The position numbers were made by a program, and so were the translations under genes. A DNA stretch of 51,210 nt from Actinoplanes campanulatus (lineage in GTDB: Bacteria; Actinomycetota; Actinomycetes; Mycobacteriales; Micromonosporaceae), in NCBI RefSeq assembly GCF_014647795.1, contig NZ_BMPW01000040.1:1-51210 (forward strand). The letters are read 5' to 3'. Positions 12,497 through 19,982 of the stretch are shown piece after piece. The stretch's first letter is position 1; every line of letters begins with the position of its first letter. Below the pieces are notes generated by a model, which worked only from the letters and a program-made list of their open reading frames with translations, did not search any database and had not been told where the DNA came from.

Positions 12497-13657
12497 TCAG
12501 CCGAGCGCCCCGGTCACCCGGAACACCTGCGGGCCGGTGAGGGACAGCTTGCCGGCCGCGTCCCGGCCCTCGGCGACCATCCACAGACCGCCGCCCGGGA
12601 TCGGCTCCAGGGCCTCCACGTTCGTGGTGGTCGGGAACGGCCCGGCGATGCCCTGCCAGGCCGAGCCGGTCCACCTCCGCAGCGCCCCGCCGGGGATCTT
12701 GTCACTGCTCCAGCGCGGTTGCAGGGCCGCGTACCAGTCGGCGCCGTACTTCACGACGTCCGTGCGCCAGACGCCGCCGTCGGTGCCGGCCGGGTCACCA
12801 CAGATGTCGGTACGGGTGAAGTCGCCCCCGGTCGAGCGCAGCGTGATGCCGCACATCGGACCGGTTCCGCCGGTCAGCTTGGTGCCGGTGATCCACAGGT
12901 CGCCGGGCGCACCGTTCACCACGCTGGCGCGGCCGGCGCCGTCCGGCATCGGCACGGTGGTCCAGGTCTGCCCGTCGAAGCGGGCGGCGTTCATTCGGAA
13001 CGTGTTCACGGCCGGGTAGGCGGTGCCGACCACCCAGACCTCGGTGTCGCTGATCCTGCGGACGGCCTCCGGGCTGTTGGTCTTACTGGCCTCCGGCAGC
13101 CGGGCGAATGTCCAGGCAGCGCCGTCCCAGTGCCCGGCCGCCGCGTAGAAGCCTCCGCCGGTCCGGTCCCGGCCGGCGACCCACACGTCGTCGGGTGCGA
13201 CGACGTGGACGGCGTCGGTCTGGAACTTCACCCCGGGCGCGGAACGGTCGGTCCAGGCCGAGCCGTTCCAGTGGTAGGCGGAGAAGGTGTAGTCGTTGCC
13301 GGTGGCCGCGAAGCTCCACTGGTCGGACGGCGAACTGCCGGCGTAGGACGGCGTCGCGCCCGCCGCGTTGGGCGGCACCACGAGTTCGGTCCAGGCCGTG
13401 CCGTTCCACTGGAAGATCTGCTTCCGGACGGTGCATTCGAAACAGATCTGCGGCTCGGTCCCGGCGTACATCAGCGCGGAGTCCGGGCCGAAGACCTGGA
13501 TCCGCGCCGAGGAGATCTTGCGGTACTCCCCGAGCGGCACCGGGACGGCCTGCCAGGAGGCCGCCGCGGCGGGCTGCTGGACGACACCGACCAGGCCGGC
13601 GGCCAGCAGCACGGCGGCGGCCACGATACGAGAGGTTCGACGGATCAAGAGGGTCAC
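12497..13657 (-). CDS. Secreted repeat protein, beta-propeller-like, function unknown
   Basis: 386 residues if GTG 13657 is used. The ribosome site GGGGAG touches that GTG, so the TTG at 13648 (LIRRTSRIV, 8 bp spacing) may be the real start. An Arg-rich n-region, a hydrophobic stretch IVAAAVLLAAGLVGVV and AAAA before SWQ form a Sec signal peptide. The mature part repeats a short WNGTAWTE-like unit (WNGTAWTEL, WNGSAWTDR, WDGAAWTFA, FDGQTWTTV, WTGSAWQGI) at roughly 50-residue steps, as in bacterial beta-propellers. Three Cys occur in pairs (ICFEC) or with a partner. No catalytic motif is visible. It is monocistronic inside the NRPS locus; a role in cell-surface binding or self-protection is only a guess. 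Confidence 0.85.
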   Translation of the reverse strand: MTLLIRRTSRIVAAAVLLAAGLVGVVQQPAAAASWQAVPVPLGEYRKISSARIQVFGPDSALMYAGTEPQICFECTVRKQIFQWNGTAWTELVVPPNAAGATPSYAGSSPSDQWSFAATGNDYTFSAYHWNGSAWTDRSAPGVKFQTDAVHVVAPDDVWVAGRDRTGGGFYAAAGHWDGAAWTFARLPEASKTNSPEAVRRISDTEVWVVGTAYPAVNTFRMNAARFDGQTWTTVPMPDGAGRASVVNGAPGDLWITGTKLTGGTGPMCGITLRSTGGDFTRTDICGDPAGTDGGVWRTDVVKYGADWYAALQPRWSSDKIPGGALRRWTGSAWQGIAGPFPTTTNVEALEPIPGGGLWMVAEGRDAAGKLSLTGPQVFRVTGALG

Positions 13658-13855
13658 TCCCCACGTGAGGTGTTGGAGCGCCCAGTGTCGAATCCGGATC
13701 TATCGGTGTTTTATATCCGCCGCCCCTAGCCGGCGGCAGGGTACCCCGGCTCCCGTTTCGCGCCGCCGGACCGGCCCTTAATGTGAATTCATGTCCATTG
13801 TCGAGAAGGTTGGGCCCCGTCCGCCGGCGTGCGCCGAACCGGTATCGGGGACGTC

Positions 13856-14533
13856 ATGATCGAGACCATCCTGCCCGGCGCCGTCACCGCGGTCGACACC
13901 TTCGCGGACCCGCCCCAGGCGACGCTGTTCCCCGAGGAGGAGTCGCTGATCAGCGCCGCCGTGCACAAGCGGCGTGCCGAGTTCACCACCGGCCGCTGGT
14001 GCGCCCGCCAGGCGATGCGGCGGATCGGGCACCGCCCGTCGGCGATCCTGCCCGGCCCGCGCGGCGAGCCACGCTGGCCCGACGGCCTGGTCGGCAGCAT
14101 CACCCACTGTCCCGGGTACCGAGCGGCCGTCGTCGCGCCGACCGCGCGCGTCACCACCGTCGGCATCGACGCCGAGGTGCACGAGCCGACCCCGCCCGGT
14201 GTGCTGGAGGCGGTATCGCAGGCGGAGGAGCGCGACCACCTCGCGGCCCTGCGGCGCGACCATCCCGGCGTGCACTGGGACCGCCTGCTGTTCAGCGCCA
14301 AGGAGTCGGTCTACAAGGCGTGGTACCCGCTGACCGCGCGGTGGCTCGACTTCGAGGACGCCCGCGTCACCTTCTACCCGGCGACGGCCACCTTCACGGC
14401 CCGGCTCGACGTCACCGGGCCGCGCCTGCACGGCGCCGACCTGACCGGTTTCACCGGCCGCTGGGTGGTCGGCAACGGCCTGCTGGTCACCGCCATCACG
14501 ATCCTGGAACCGGCTCTGGCCACCGCCGCCTGA
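13856..14533 (+). CDS. 4'-phosphopantetheinyl transferase, Sfp/EntD type
   Basis: 225 residues from the ATG at 13856 (GGGGA upstream). Motifs in order: FTTGRWCARQA near 50, SITHCPGYRAA near 85, VGIDAEVHEP near 110 with the Mg-binding Asp/Glu, and FSAKESVYKAWYP near 150 (W/FxxKEAxxK). The enzyme moves phosphopantetheine from coenzyme A to the Ser of carrier domains, so it should activate the T domains of the NRPS in this window. It is transcribed alone, divergent from the secreted repeat protein and ending at a strong hairpin. Confidence 0.95.
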   Translation: MIETILPGAVTAVDTFADPPQATLFPEEESLISAAVHKRRAEFTTGRWCARQAMRRIGHRPSAILPGPRGEPRWPDGLVGSITHCPGYRAAVVAPTARVTTVGIDAEVHEPTPPGVLEAVSQAEERDHLAALRRDHPGVHWDRLLFSAKESVYKAWYPLTARWLDFEDARVTFYPATATFTARLDVTGPRLHGADLTGFTGRWVVGNGLLVTAITILEPALATAA

Positions 14534-14547
14534 GCACGGAACGAAGG

Positions 14548-14574
14548 AACGCCCGGCCTTTCGGCCGGGCGTTT
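14548..14574. terminator. Hairpin terminator between PPTase and LAL regulator genes
   Basis: An 11-bp stem AACGCCCGGCC/GGCCGGGCGTT closes on the loop TTTC. It lies 15 bp after the PPTase stop and 20 bp before the stop of the convergent regulator, and can serve both. Confidence 0.8.
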
Positions 14575-14594
14575 CCCATCGGTGCGAGCGGCCG

Positions 14595-17366
14595 TCAGCC
14601 GGTCACGATGTGGTCCCGCACCAGGTGCGCCGGCAGATCGGTACGGCGGGTGACGTTCAGCTTCCGGTAGATCCGGGTCAGGTGCTGCTCCACGGTGCTG
14701 ATCGTGATGTACAGCTTCTTGGAGATCTCCCGGTTCGTGTACCCGTCCGCGGCCAGGACGGCCACCCGCCGCTCGGCCTCGCTCAGCGTCGTCGCCTGGG
14801 TGGGTGGCGCGACCGCCTGCGCCCGGGCGTCCTCCGCGCCGCCCGGTTCCGGGTTCAGCGCCGCCAGCAGCGGCTCGGCCTCGATCTTCTCGACCAGGGC
14901 ACGAGCCCGCTGGGCGATCATGCCGGACCGCCGCGGCTCGCCCAGCGCCTGGAACGCGTCGGTGAGGTCGATCAGCGCGCGGGCCTGCTCGTACTCGTCG
15001 GCGGTCTGCAACTCCACGGCCTGGCGCAGGAACATCGGGCGGTGGCGCAGTTCGCCGGCCGCCGCGTACAGGCGCATCGCCATGCCCTGCACCCGCTGGT
15101 TCTCCTTGCCGCAGCGGTGCAGCTGCTCCTCGACGAGCTTGTGCGCCCGGTCCGGCCGGCCCAGCCGCAGCAGCGCCTCGGCCGCGTCCACCCGCCACGG
15201 GACCAGCCCGGGCGTGTCCAGCTGCCACCGGCCGGCCAGCTCGCCGCAGTACTCGAAGTCGCGCAGCGCCAGGTGCAGCTGCCCGATCGCCATGCTGTAG
15301 CGGCCGCGCGCCTGGAGATAGTGCAGGCCGTACCGGGTCTGGAACATCTCCTCCGGCACCGGCTGGTCGAGCTGCTCACGGACCAGGTCGTAGCGGCCCA
15401 TCGCGGTGGCCGCGATCATCATGGGCGCCGCCACGGAACCGATCGCGACACCCCAGCTGGTCGGCGGCATCACCTCCAGGGCGAGCCGCGCGTGGCGTAC
15501 CGCGGCCGGCAGGTCACCCATCCGCAGCGACACCTCGGCACGGATCGCCGACAGGCGGGCCAGCCGGCTCGGCGCGCGCCGGGTGACGGCCTCCTCGACG
15601 AACAGGTCGCACCAGGACGCCGCCTGGTCGGACCAGCCGCCGTAGGTGAGCGCCAGCAGCGCGCTCTCCACGGTGTCGAGGCTCATCTCGTCCAGCCGGG
15701 AGTTGTGCAGGATCCGGCCGACCGCGGTGGCGATCTTCTCGGACGGGCCCCGGGTGAGGACCGTGGCCAGCGCGGACGCCGCCTCGAGCCGGTGGCTGGA
15801 GGCGACCGTCGACACCGCCGGGGGCCGCTCGGCGGGCTGGCGCAGCAGGGCGAAGAACGACGGGTACGTCGAGCGCAGCAGCGGCCGCGCGATGGCCAGC
15901 TCGGTGAGGCCCTCCTGGTCCGGGTCGTCGCCGGCTTCGTTGAGGTGCTCGAACACCGACCGCGCGTCGGTGAACCGGCCGTCCCACAGCAGCGCCTTGG
16001 TCAGCGCCAGGGCGTCGCCGCCGCGCAGGTGGCCCCGGCGCAGGGCCGCGGTCAGCTCGGGCAGGTAGCCGGTCGAGGTGCCCGGGTTGATCCGCCAGGC
16101 GGCGCGCAGCATGGTCGTCATAATCTTCGCGCGGTGCTGCTCGTCGCCGCAGGCCTGCCAGGCCAGCCGCAGGTAGCGCATCGCGGCGTCCACCCGGCCC
16201 TCGCGCAGCGCCCAGCGGGCGGCGTCCTCGAGCACCGGAACGGCCCACCGCTCCTCGGCCCGACCGGCGCCGAGCAGCTGGTCGGCGACCACCCGGCTGG
16301 GCGCGCCGCCGTGGTGGGCCAGGACCGCGGCCCGGCGGTGCAGCTCACACCGCTCCTCGCCGTCGATCTCGGCGAGCACCGCGTCGCGGGCGACCGGGTG
16401 CCGGAACTCGCCCTGGTGCAGGATGCCGGCGGCGGTCAGCGCCCGTACCGCCTGGCCGATCTGTGCCGTCTCGACACCGATCAGCTGGTCCAGGAAGGCG
16501 GCCCCGGGCAGGATGGCGGCGCCGCGGGCCACCCGGGCCAGGCGCGGGTCGGCGCGGTGCAGGCAGGAGACGACCGCCCGGGCGTAGTGGCCGCCGGCGA
16601 CCGGCTCGTCGTCCGGGGCGCCGCCCTCGGCCAGGATCTGCCGGTGGTCCTCGATCAGGCCGGTGACCAGCAGCGGGTTGCCGCCGCTGAGCTGGTGCCA
16701 GCGGACCGCGGTGCGCTCGGCGTCGTCGTCGGCCAGCACGCCGGCGGCCATCTGGCGTACGCCCTCCGCGGTCAGCGCGGCGAGCGTGAGGTGGGCGCCC
16801 TGCGGGGGCCGGCTCAGCGCCTCCAGTTCGAGCGCCGGCTCGTCCGGGCGCCCGTGCCCGGAGTGGCTGAACACCACCAGCATCGGCGCGAACCGTACCC
16901 GCCGGGCCAGGTAGGCCAGGCAGAGCACGGACGCCGGGTCGGCGTGGTCCAGGTCGTCGACGACGATCACCAGCGGATATCGCTGCGCCAGATCGAGCAG
17001 GACGGTGCAGAGCCCGTGCACGATCTGCGGGTCCAGACGGGCGGCGCCGTCCGGCCCGGCCGGGATGCTCTGCGCACCCTCGTGCAGCAGGTCCATGGCA
17101 CGCCGGCTCTCCTCGGCGACCAGCGGGGCATCCATCAGGAGCTGCCCGAAGACGCCGAGCGGCAGGTTCCGTTCGGCACGCGAGCCGACCGCGGTGATGG
17201 CCAGGCCGTTCAGGTCCAGGACCCGCTCGGCGAACGTGTTCAGCAGTTCGGTCTTACCGGTGGCCACGGAACCCGTGACCATCGCGACCCGTCCCTTTCC
17301 GGCGACGGCGGCGGCGAGCATGCCGTCCAGCACCGCCGTCGCGGCGTCCCGTTCCACCAGTTCCAT
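14595..17366 (-). CDS. LuxR-family AAA regulator (LAL type)
   Basis: 923 residues, the normal length of large ATP-binding LuxR regulators. Walker A is GSVATGKTE near 32-40, Walker B is LVIVVDDLDHADP near 135, a middle region of about 500 residues is helical and TPR-like, and the C terminus (about 865-915) is a LuxR helix-turn-helix: TLSEAERRVAVLAADGYTNREI with EQHLTRIYRKL. The ATG at 17366 follows GAGGGAA. Such proteins commonly activate antibiotic clusters. Upstream are two TTATC elements 11 bp apart, shared with other promoters of this locus. No in-frame TTA codon was seen. Confidence 0.94.
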   Translation of the reverse strand: MELVERDAATAVLDGMLAAAVAGKGRVAMVTGSVATGKTELLNTFAERVLDLNGLAITAVGSRAERNLPLGVFGQLLMDAPLVAEESRRAMDLLHEGAQSIPAGPDGAARLDPQIVHGLCTVLLDLAQRYPLVIVVDDLDHADPASVLCLAYLARRVRFAPMLVVFSHSGHGRPDEPALELEALSRPPQGAHLTLAALTAEGVRQMAAGVLADDDAERTAVRWHQLSGGNPLLVTGLIEDHRQILAEGGAPDDEPVAGGHYARAVVSCLHRADPRLARVARGAAILPGAAFLDQLIGVETAQIGQAVRALTAAGILHQGEFRHPVARDAVLAEIDGEERCELHRRAAVLAHHGGAPSRVVADQLLGAGRAEERWAVPVLEDAARWALREGRVDAAMRYLRLAWQACGDEQHRAKIMTTMLRAAWRINPGTSTGYLPELTAALRRGHLRGGDALALTKALLWDGRFTDARSVFEHLNEAGDDPDQEGLTELAIARPLLRSTYPSFFALLRQPAERPPAVSTVASSHRLEAASALATVLTRGPSEKIATAVGRILHNSRLDEMSLDTVESALLALTYGGWSDQAASWCDLFVEEAVTRRAPSRLARLSAIRAEVSLRMGDLPAAVRHARLALEVMPPTSWGVAIGSVAAPMMIAATAMGRYDLVREQLDQPVPEEMFQTRYGLHYLQARGRYSMAIGQLHLALRDFEYCGELAGRWQLDTPGLVPWRVDAAEALLRLGRPDRAHKLVEEQLHRCGKENQRVQGMAMRLYAAAGELRHRPMFLRQAVELQTADEYEQARALIDLTDAFQALGEPRRSGMIAQRARALVEKIEAEPLLAALNPEPGGAEDARAQAVAPPTQATTLSEAERRVAVLAADGYTNREISKKLYITISTVEQHLTRIYRKLNVTRRTDLPAHLVRDHIVTG

Positions 17367-17430
17367 GATCTTCCCTCGTTAGCGGTATCGAACTGTGCCC
17401 CGAACGCTACGGGTGCTCCTTGTCGATGCG

Positions 17431-17466
17431 TTATCTCCTACTTATCGCCCGTGACCTGGGGTTATC
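17431..17466 (-). promoter_or_regulatory. Phased GATAA elements upstream of the LAL regulator gene
   Basis: Read on the minus strand, GATAA begins at 17466, 17446 and 17435. The last two are exactly 11 bp apart (GATAAGT, GATAACG). They lie 65-100 bp upstream of the regulator start, in the 98-bp gap after the leuA-like gene, and the first overlaps that gene's stop codon. Confidence 0.4.
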
Positions 17467-19150
17467 AGCTCGCTCGGGCGAGTGGTGCGGTGCTGCGCGG
17501 GCGCTCGGCGGTGCGGCCGAGCCGGGCCGCGGCGGAGCGGACCGCCGCCAGGATCGCGGTCTCCACGTCGTCGTCGACGGCGACGCCCCACAGTGGCCGG
17601 TCGCCGGTGCGCAACTCGGCGTAGACGCCGGTCCCGCCGGTGTGCGCCAGCCCCGTCCCGGTCCGGTGCACGGCCCGTAGATCGATGCGCCAGGCCGCGA
17701 GGCACTCCTTGACCCGTTCCACCGCGTCCGTCCGGACCGCGCCGACCTCGAAGGCGGCGCCGTCGACGTGCACCACCACGGACACCCCGGGCGGCGGCAG
17801 CGGCACCGGCAGCAGCGGCCGGGTGACGTACTCGCGGGTGAACAGCTCGACGATCCGGTCGGCGCCGATCGGGCCGCCCTCGGCGTCGGCGCGGGCCTGC
17901 ACCAGCGCGGCGAACTCCAGCTGGAGGTCCCGGGGCATGTTGAGGCCGAGGTGGGAGCTGATCACGTACGCCACCCCGCCCTTGCCGGACTGGCTGTTGA
18001 TCCGTACGACGGTCTCGTAGGTGCGCCCCACGTCGCCCGGGTCGATCGGCAGATAGGGGATCTCCCAGGCGGTCGCCCCGGTGCGCTTGCGCTCGTCGAA
18101 GCCCTTCTTGATGGCGTCCTGGTGCGACCCGGAGAAGGCGGTGTAGACGAGGTCACCGGCGTACGGATGCCGCGGGTGCACCGGGATCCGCGTGCACTCC
18201 TCGACGACCCGCCGGACCTCGTTGATGTCGGAGAAGTCGACGCCCGGGTCGATGCCCTGGCTGAACAGGTTGAGCGCGAGCGTCACGAGGTCGACGTTGC
18301 CGGCCCGCTCACCGTTGCCGAGCAGGCATCCCTCGATCCGCTGGGCCCCGGCGAGCAGTGCCATCTCGGCGGACGCCACGCCGGTGCCCCGGTCGTTGTG
18401 CGGGTGCACCGACAGGCAGACGTGCTCGCGGCGGCTCAGCCCGCGGTCCATGTACTCGATCTGGTCGGCGAACACGTTGGGGGTGGCCCGCTCCACCGTG
18501 GTCGGGAAGTTGAGGATGATGGGGCGGCCCGGCCCGGGCTGCCACACGTCCATCACGGCCTCGCAGACCTCCAGCGAGAAGTCGAGCTCGGTGTCGTTGA
18601 ACAGCTCCGGCGAGTACTGGAAGCCGAGGTCGCAGCCGGCCAGGGTGCGGTCGGCGTACTTCAGCATGAGCCGGGTGCTCTGCACCGCCAGTTCCTTGCA
18701 CTCGGCCCGGTCCATCCCGAAGACCACCCGGCGGAACTGCGGCGAGGTGGCGTTGTAGATGTGGATGGTGGCCCGCGGCGCACCCTCCAGGCTCTCCACG
18801 GTCCGGCGGATCAGCTCGTCCCGGGCCTGCACCAGCACGGAGATCCGGACGTCGTCCGGGATCAGGTCCTTCTCGATGAGCAGCCGCAGGAAGTCGTGGT
18901 CGTCCCGGCTCGCGACCGGGAACCCGACCTCGATCTCCCGGTAGCCCATCGACGTCAGCAGCCGGAACATCCGCAGCTTGCGCTGTGGGCTCATCGGGTT
19001 GGCCAGCGACTGGTTGCCGTCGCGCAGATCGGTGGAGAGCCACCGTGGGGCCGAGGTGATGGTCCGCCCTGGCCAGGCGCGCTCCGCGTTCGTCACCGGC
19101 GCGGCCGGCCGCACATACTTCTCCACCGCCCGCCGAAACTGTTCCGACAT
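17465..19150 (-). CDS. 2-isopropylmalate-synthase-like enzyme (LeuA family)
   Basis: 561 residues from the ATG at 19150 (GGGAGAG upstream); 16 more would be possible from 19198 but overlap the preceding gene. The TIM-barrel has STDLRDGNQSLA, the metal pair HPHND, EGCLLGNGERAGN and the long-LeuA segment RHPYAGDLVYTAFSGSHQDA. LeuA condenses acetyl-CoA with 2-ketoisovalerate; relatives extend other 2-keto acids. The C-terminal 100 residues are shaped like the leucine-sensing domain, but the Gly-rich ligand loop is not visible, so feedback by leucine may be lost. No leuB/C/D genes are near. As a second gene behind the transthyretin-like gene in a biosynthetic locus, it may supply leucine or a chain-extended amino acid for the NRPS. 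Confidence 0.9.
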   Translation of the reverse strand: MSEQFRRAVEKYVRPAAPVTNAERAWPGRTITSAPRWLSTDLRDGNQSLANPMSPQRKLRMFRLLTSMGYREIEVGFPVASRDDHDFLRLLIEKDLIPDDVRISVLVQARDELIRRTVESLEGAPRATIHIYNATSPQFRRVVFGMDRAECKELAVQSTRLMLKYADRTLAGCDLGFQYSPELFNDTELDFSLEVCEAVMDVWQPGPGRPIILNFPTTVERATPNVFADQIEYMDRGLSRREHVCLSVHPHNDRGTGVASAEMALLAGAQRIEGCLLGNGERAGNVDLVTLALNLFSQGIDPGVDFSDINEVRRVVEECTRIPVHPRHPYAGDLVYTAFSGSHQDAIKKGFDERKRTGATAWEIPYLPIDPGDVGRTYETVVRINSQSGKGGVAYVISSHLGLNMPRDLQLEFAALVQARADAEGGPIGADRIVELFTREYVTRPLLPVPLPPPGVSVVVHVDGAAFEVGAVRTDAVERVKECLAAWRIDLRAVHRTGTGLAHTGGTGVYAELRTGDRPLWGVAVDDDVETAILAAVRSAAARLGRTAERPRSTAPLARAS

Positions 19151-19181
19151 GACTCTCCCTGATTTCCGCAAACGGGACCTC

Positions 19182-19538
19182 TCAGCCCCGGAATCCAAAA
19201 TCCATCGAGTACGAATAGGGCGCGAGCCGCACCTGGATCCGGCAGCTGTCGGACTCGTCGGCCAGCCGCACGACGACCGAGACCTCCTTGTAGGCGGTGC
19301 TCAGCCCCAGCATGGCGAAATAGGCGTCGCTGTCGAAGACGATCTGGTACGGCCCCCGCCCGAACCGCTCCGCGGTCCAGTCCTTGATGCAGCCGTCGCT
19401 GTCCGTCTCCGTCTCGTCGACGGTCAGCCAGTCATCGAGCTCCCGGCCTAGATCCGCGCTCCTCCGCTGAAGGCGTACCTGAACACCGGCTGCCGGCCGT
19501 CCGTAGACGACGTCCACTGCTTGCGCGGAGATACTCAT
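19182..19538 (-). CDS. Transthyretin/5-hydroxyisourate-hydrolase-fold protein lacking the catalytic residues
   Basis: 118 residues, the usual length for cytoplasmic HIU hydrolases. The fold pattern is clear: a first strand with VDVVYGRPAAGVQVRL, a middle TDSDGCIKDW, YQIVFDSDAYF, and a C terminus APYSYSMDFGFRG in place of the family ending SPYSYSTYRGS. Aligned by eye with E. coli HiuH, the three catalytic positions His, Arg and His become Gln6, Cys50 and Arg100, and the final YRGS is displaced by an insertion. It should therefore not hydrolyse 5-hydroxyisourate. It lies 31 bp upstream of the leuA-like gene in the same operon, with no purine-catabolism gene nearby. A new catalytic or binding role in the pathway is likely but unknown. 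Confidence 0.78.
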   Translation of the reverse strand: MSISAQAVDVVYGRPAAGVQVRLQRRSADLGRELDDWLTVDETETDSDGCIKDWTAERFGRGPYQIVFDSDAYFAMLGLSTAYKEVSVVVRLADESDSCRIQVRLAPYSYSMDFGFRG

Positions 19539-19595
19539 GAGGTTTCACCCTGCCGTCGGTTCCGTGGCGTCACCGCCCCTTGGCGCCATCCTCGG

Positions 19596-19700
19596 TTATC
19601 GCGTTATCGCCGCGCATTCTCTTCGTTATCGCCGGGCCGGCCGTCGGCAGAAGCGGCGGATAAACCATTTGATAAGTCGGCGATAGGGGTGGTCCATAAC
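19596..19700. promoter_or_regulatory. Divergent promoter with phased TTATC/GATAA repeats
   Basis: Towards the transthyretin-like gene, TTATC (GATAA on its coding strand) starts at 19596, 19604 and 19626; the last two are 22 bp apart. Towards the small secreted peptide, GATAAAC at 19659, GATAAGT at 19671 and GATAGGG at 19682 are 12 and 11 bp apart, and the last ends 6 bp before a -10-like CATAAC at 19695-19700. This geometry matches SARP-activated promoters. Confidence 0.5.
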
Positions 19701-19762
19701 GTCTTCGGTGTCGACACGGAATGCACCGGGTCGGAAAACCCCAACCGAAGGATGACCTTCCC

Positions 19763-19909
19763 ATGCGCTCTATCGCCCGCTTCGCCCTGGCCGCCGTCGC
19801 TGGAATCGCCTTCACCGTTCTCGGCGCCGGCGCCGCGCACGCCGACGACACGGCGACGCCGGACACCACGCAGACCACGACGTTTTCCACTCAGCACCCC
19901 TGGGACTGA
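19763..19909 (+). CDS. Small secreted Thr-rich peptide, 48 residues
   Basis: The ATG at 19763 follows GAAGGATGA at a good distance. Residues 1-27 form a Sec signal peptide: MRSIARF, a hydrophobic core ALAAVAGIAFTVLGAG, then AAHA before the cut. The remaining 21 residues start DDTATPDTTQTTTF and end QHPWD; they are acidic, hold seven Thr, and have no Cys. It has its own promoter with phased repeats and its own strong terminator, which argues for a real gene. Function is unknown: a signalling peptide, a surface peptide or a modified-peptide precursor are possible. Confidence 0.7.
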   Translation: MRSIARFALAAVAGIAFTVLGAGAAHADDTATPDTTQTTTFSTQHPWD

Positions 19910-19920
19910 AACCCGGCCGC

Positions 19921-19976
19921 CGAAACGAAAAAGGGAAAGGCATCGCACCGGATGCCTTCCCCCTTTTTTCGTTTCG
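19921..19976. terminator. Long bidirectional hairpin terminator
   Basis: A 24-nt arm (CGAAACGAAAAAGGG then AAAGGCATC) pairs with 19951-19976 apart from a 2-nt bulge, leaving the loop GCACCG. Both flanks are A- or T-rich, so it can end the small peptide gene on the plus strand and the AfsR-like gene on the minus strand. Confidence 0.85.
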
Positions 19977-19982
19977 GACTGT

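Noticed and set aside
14610-17624. 1004-codon plus-strand frame opposite the LAL regulator gene
   Set aside because: Shadow; the real gene has Walker and LuxR motifs.
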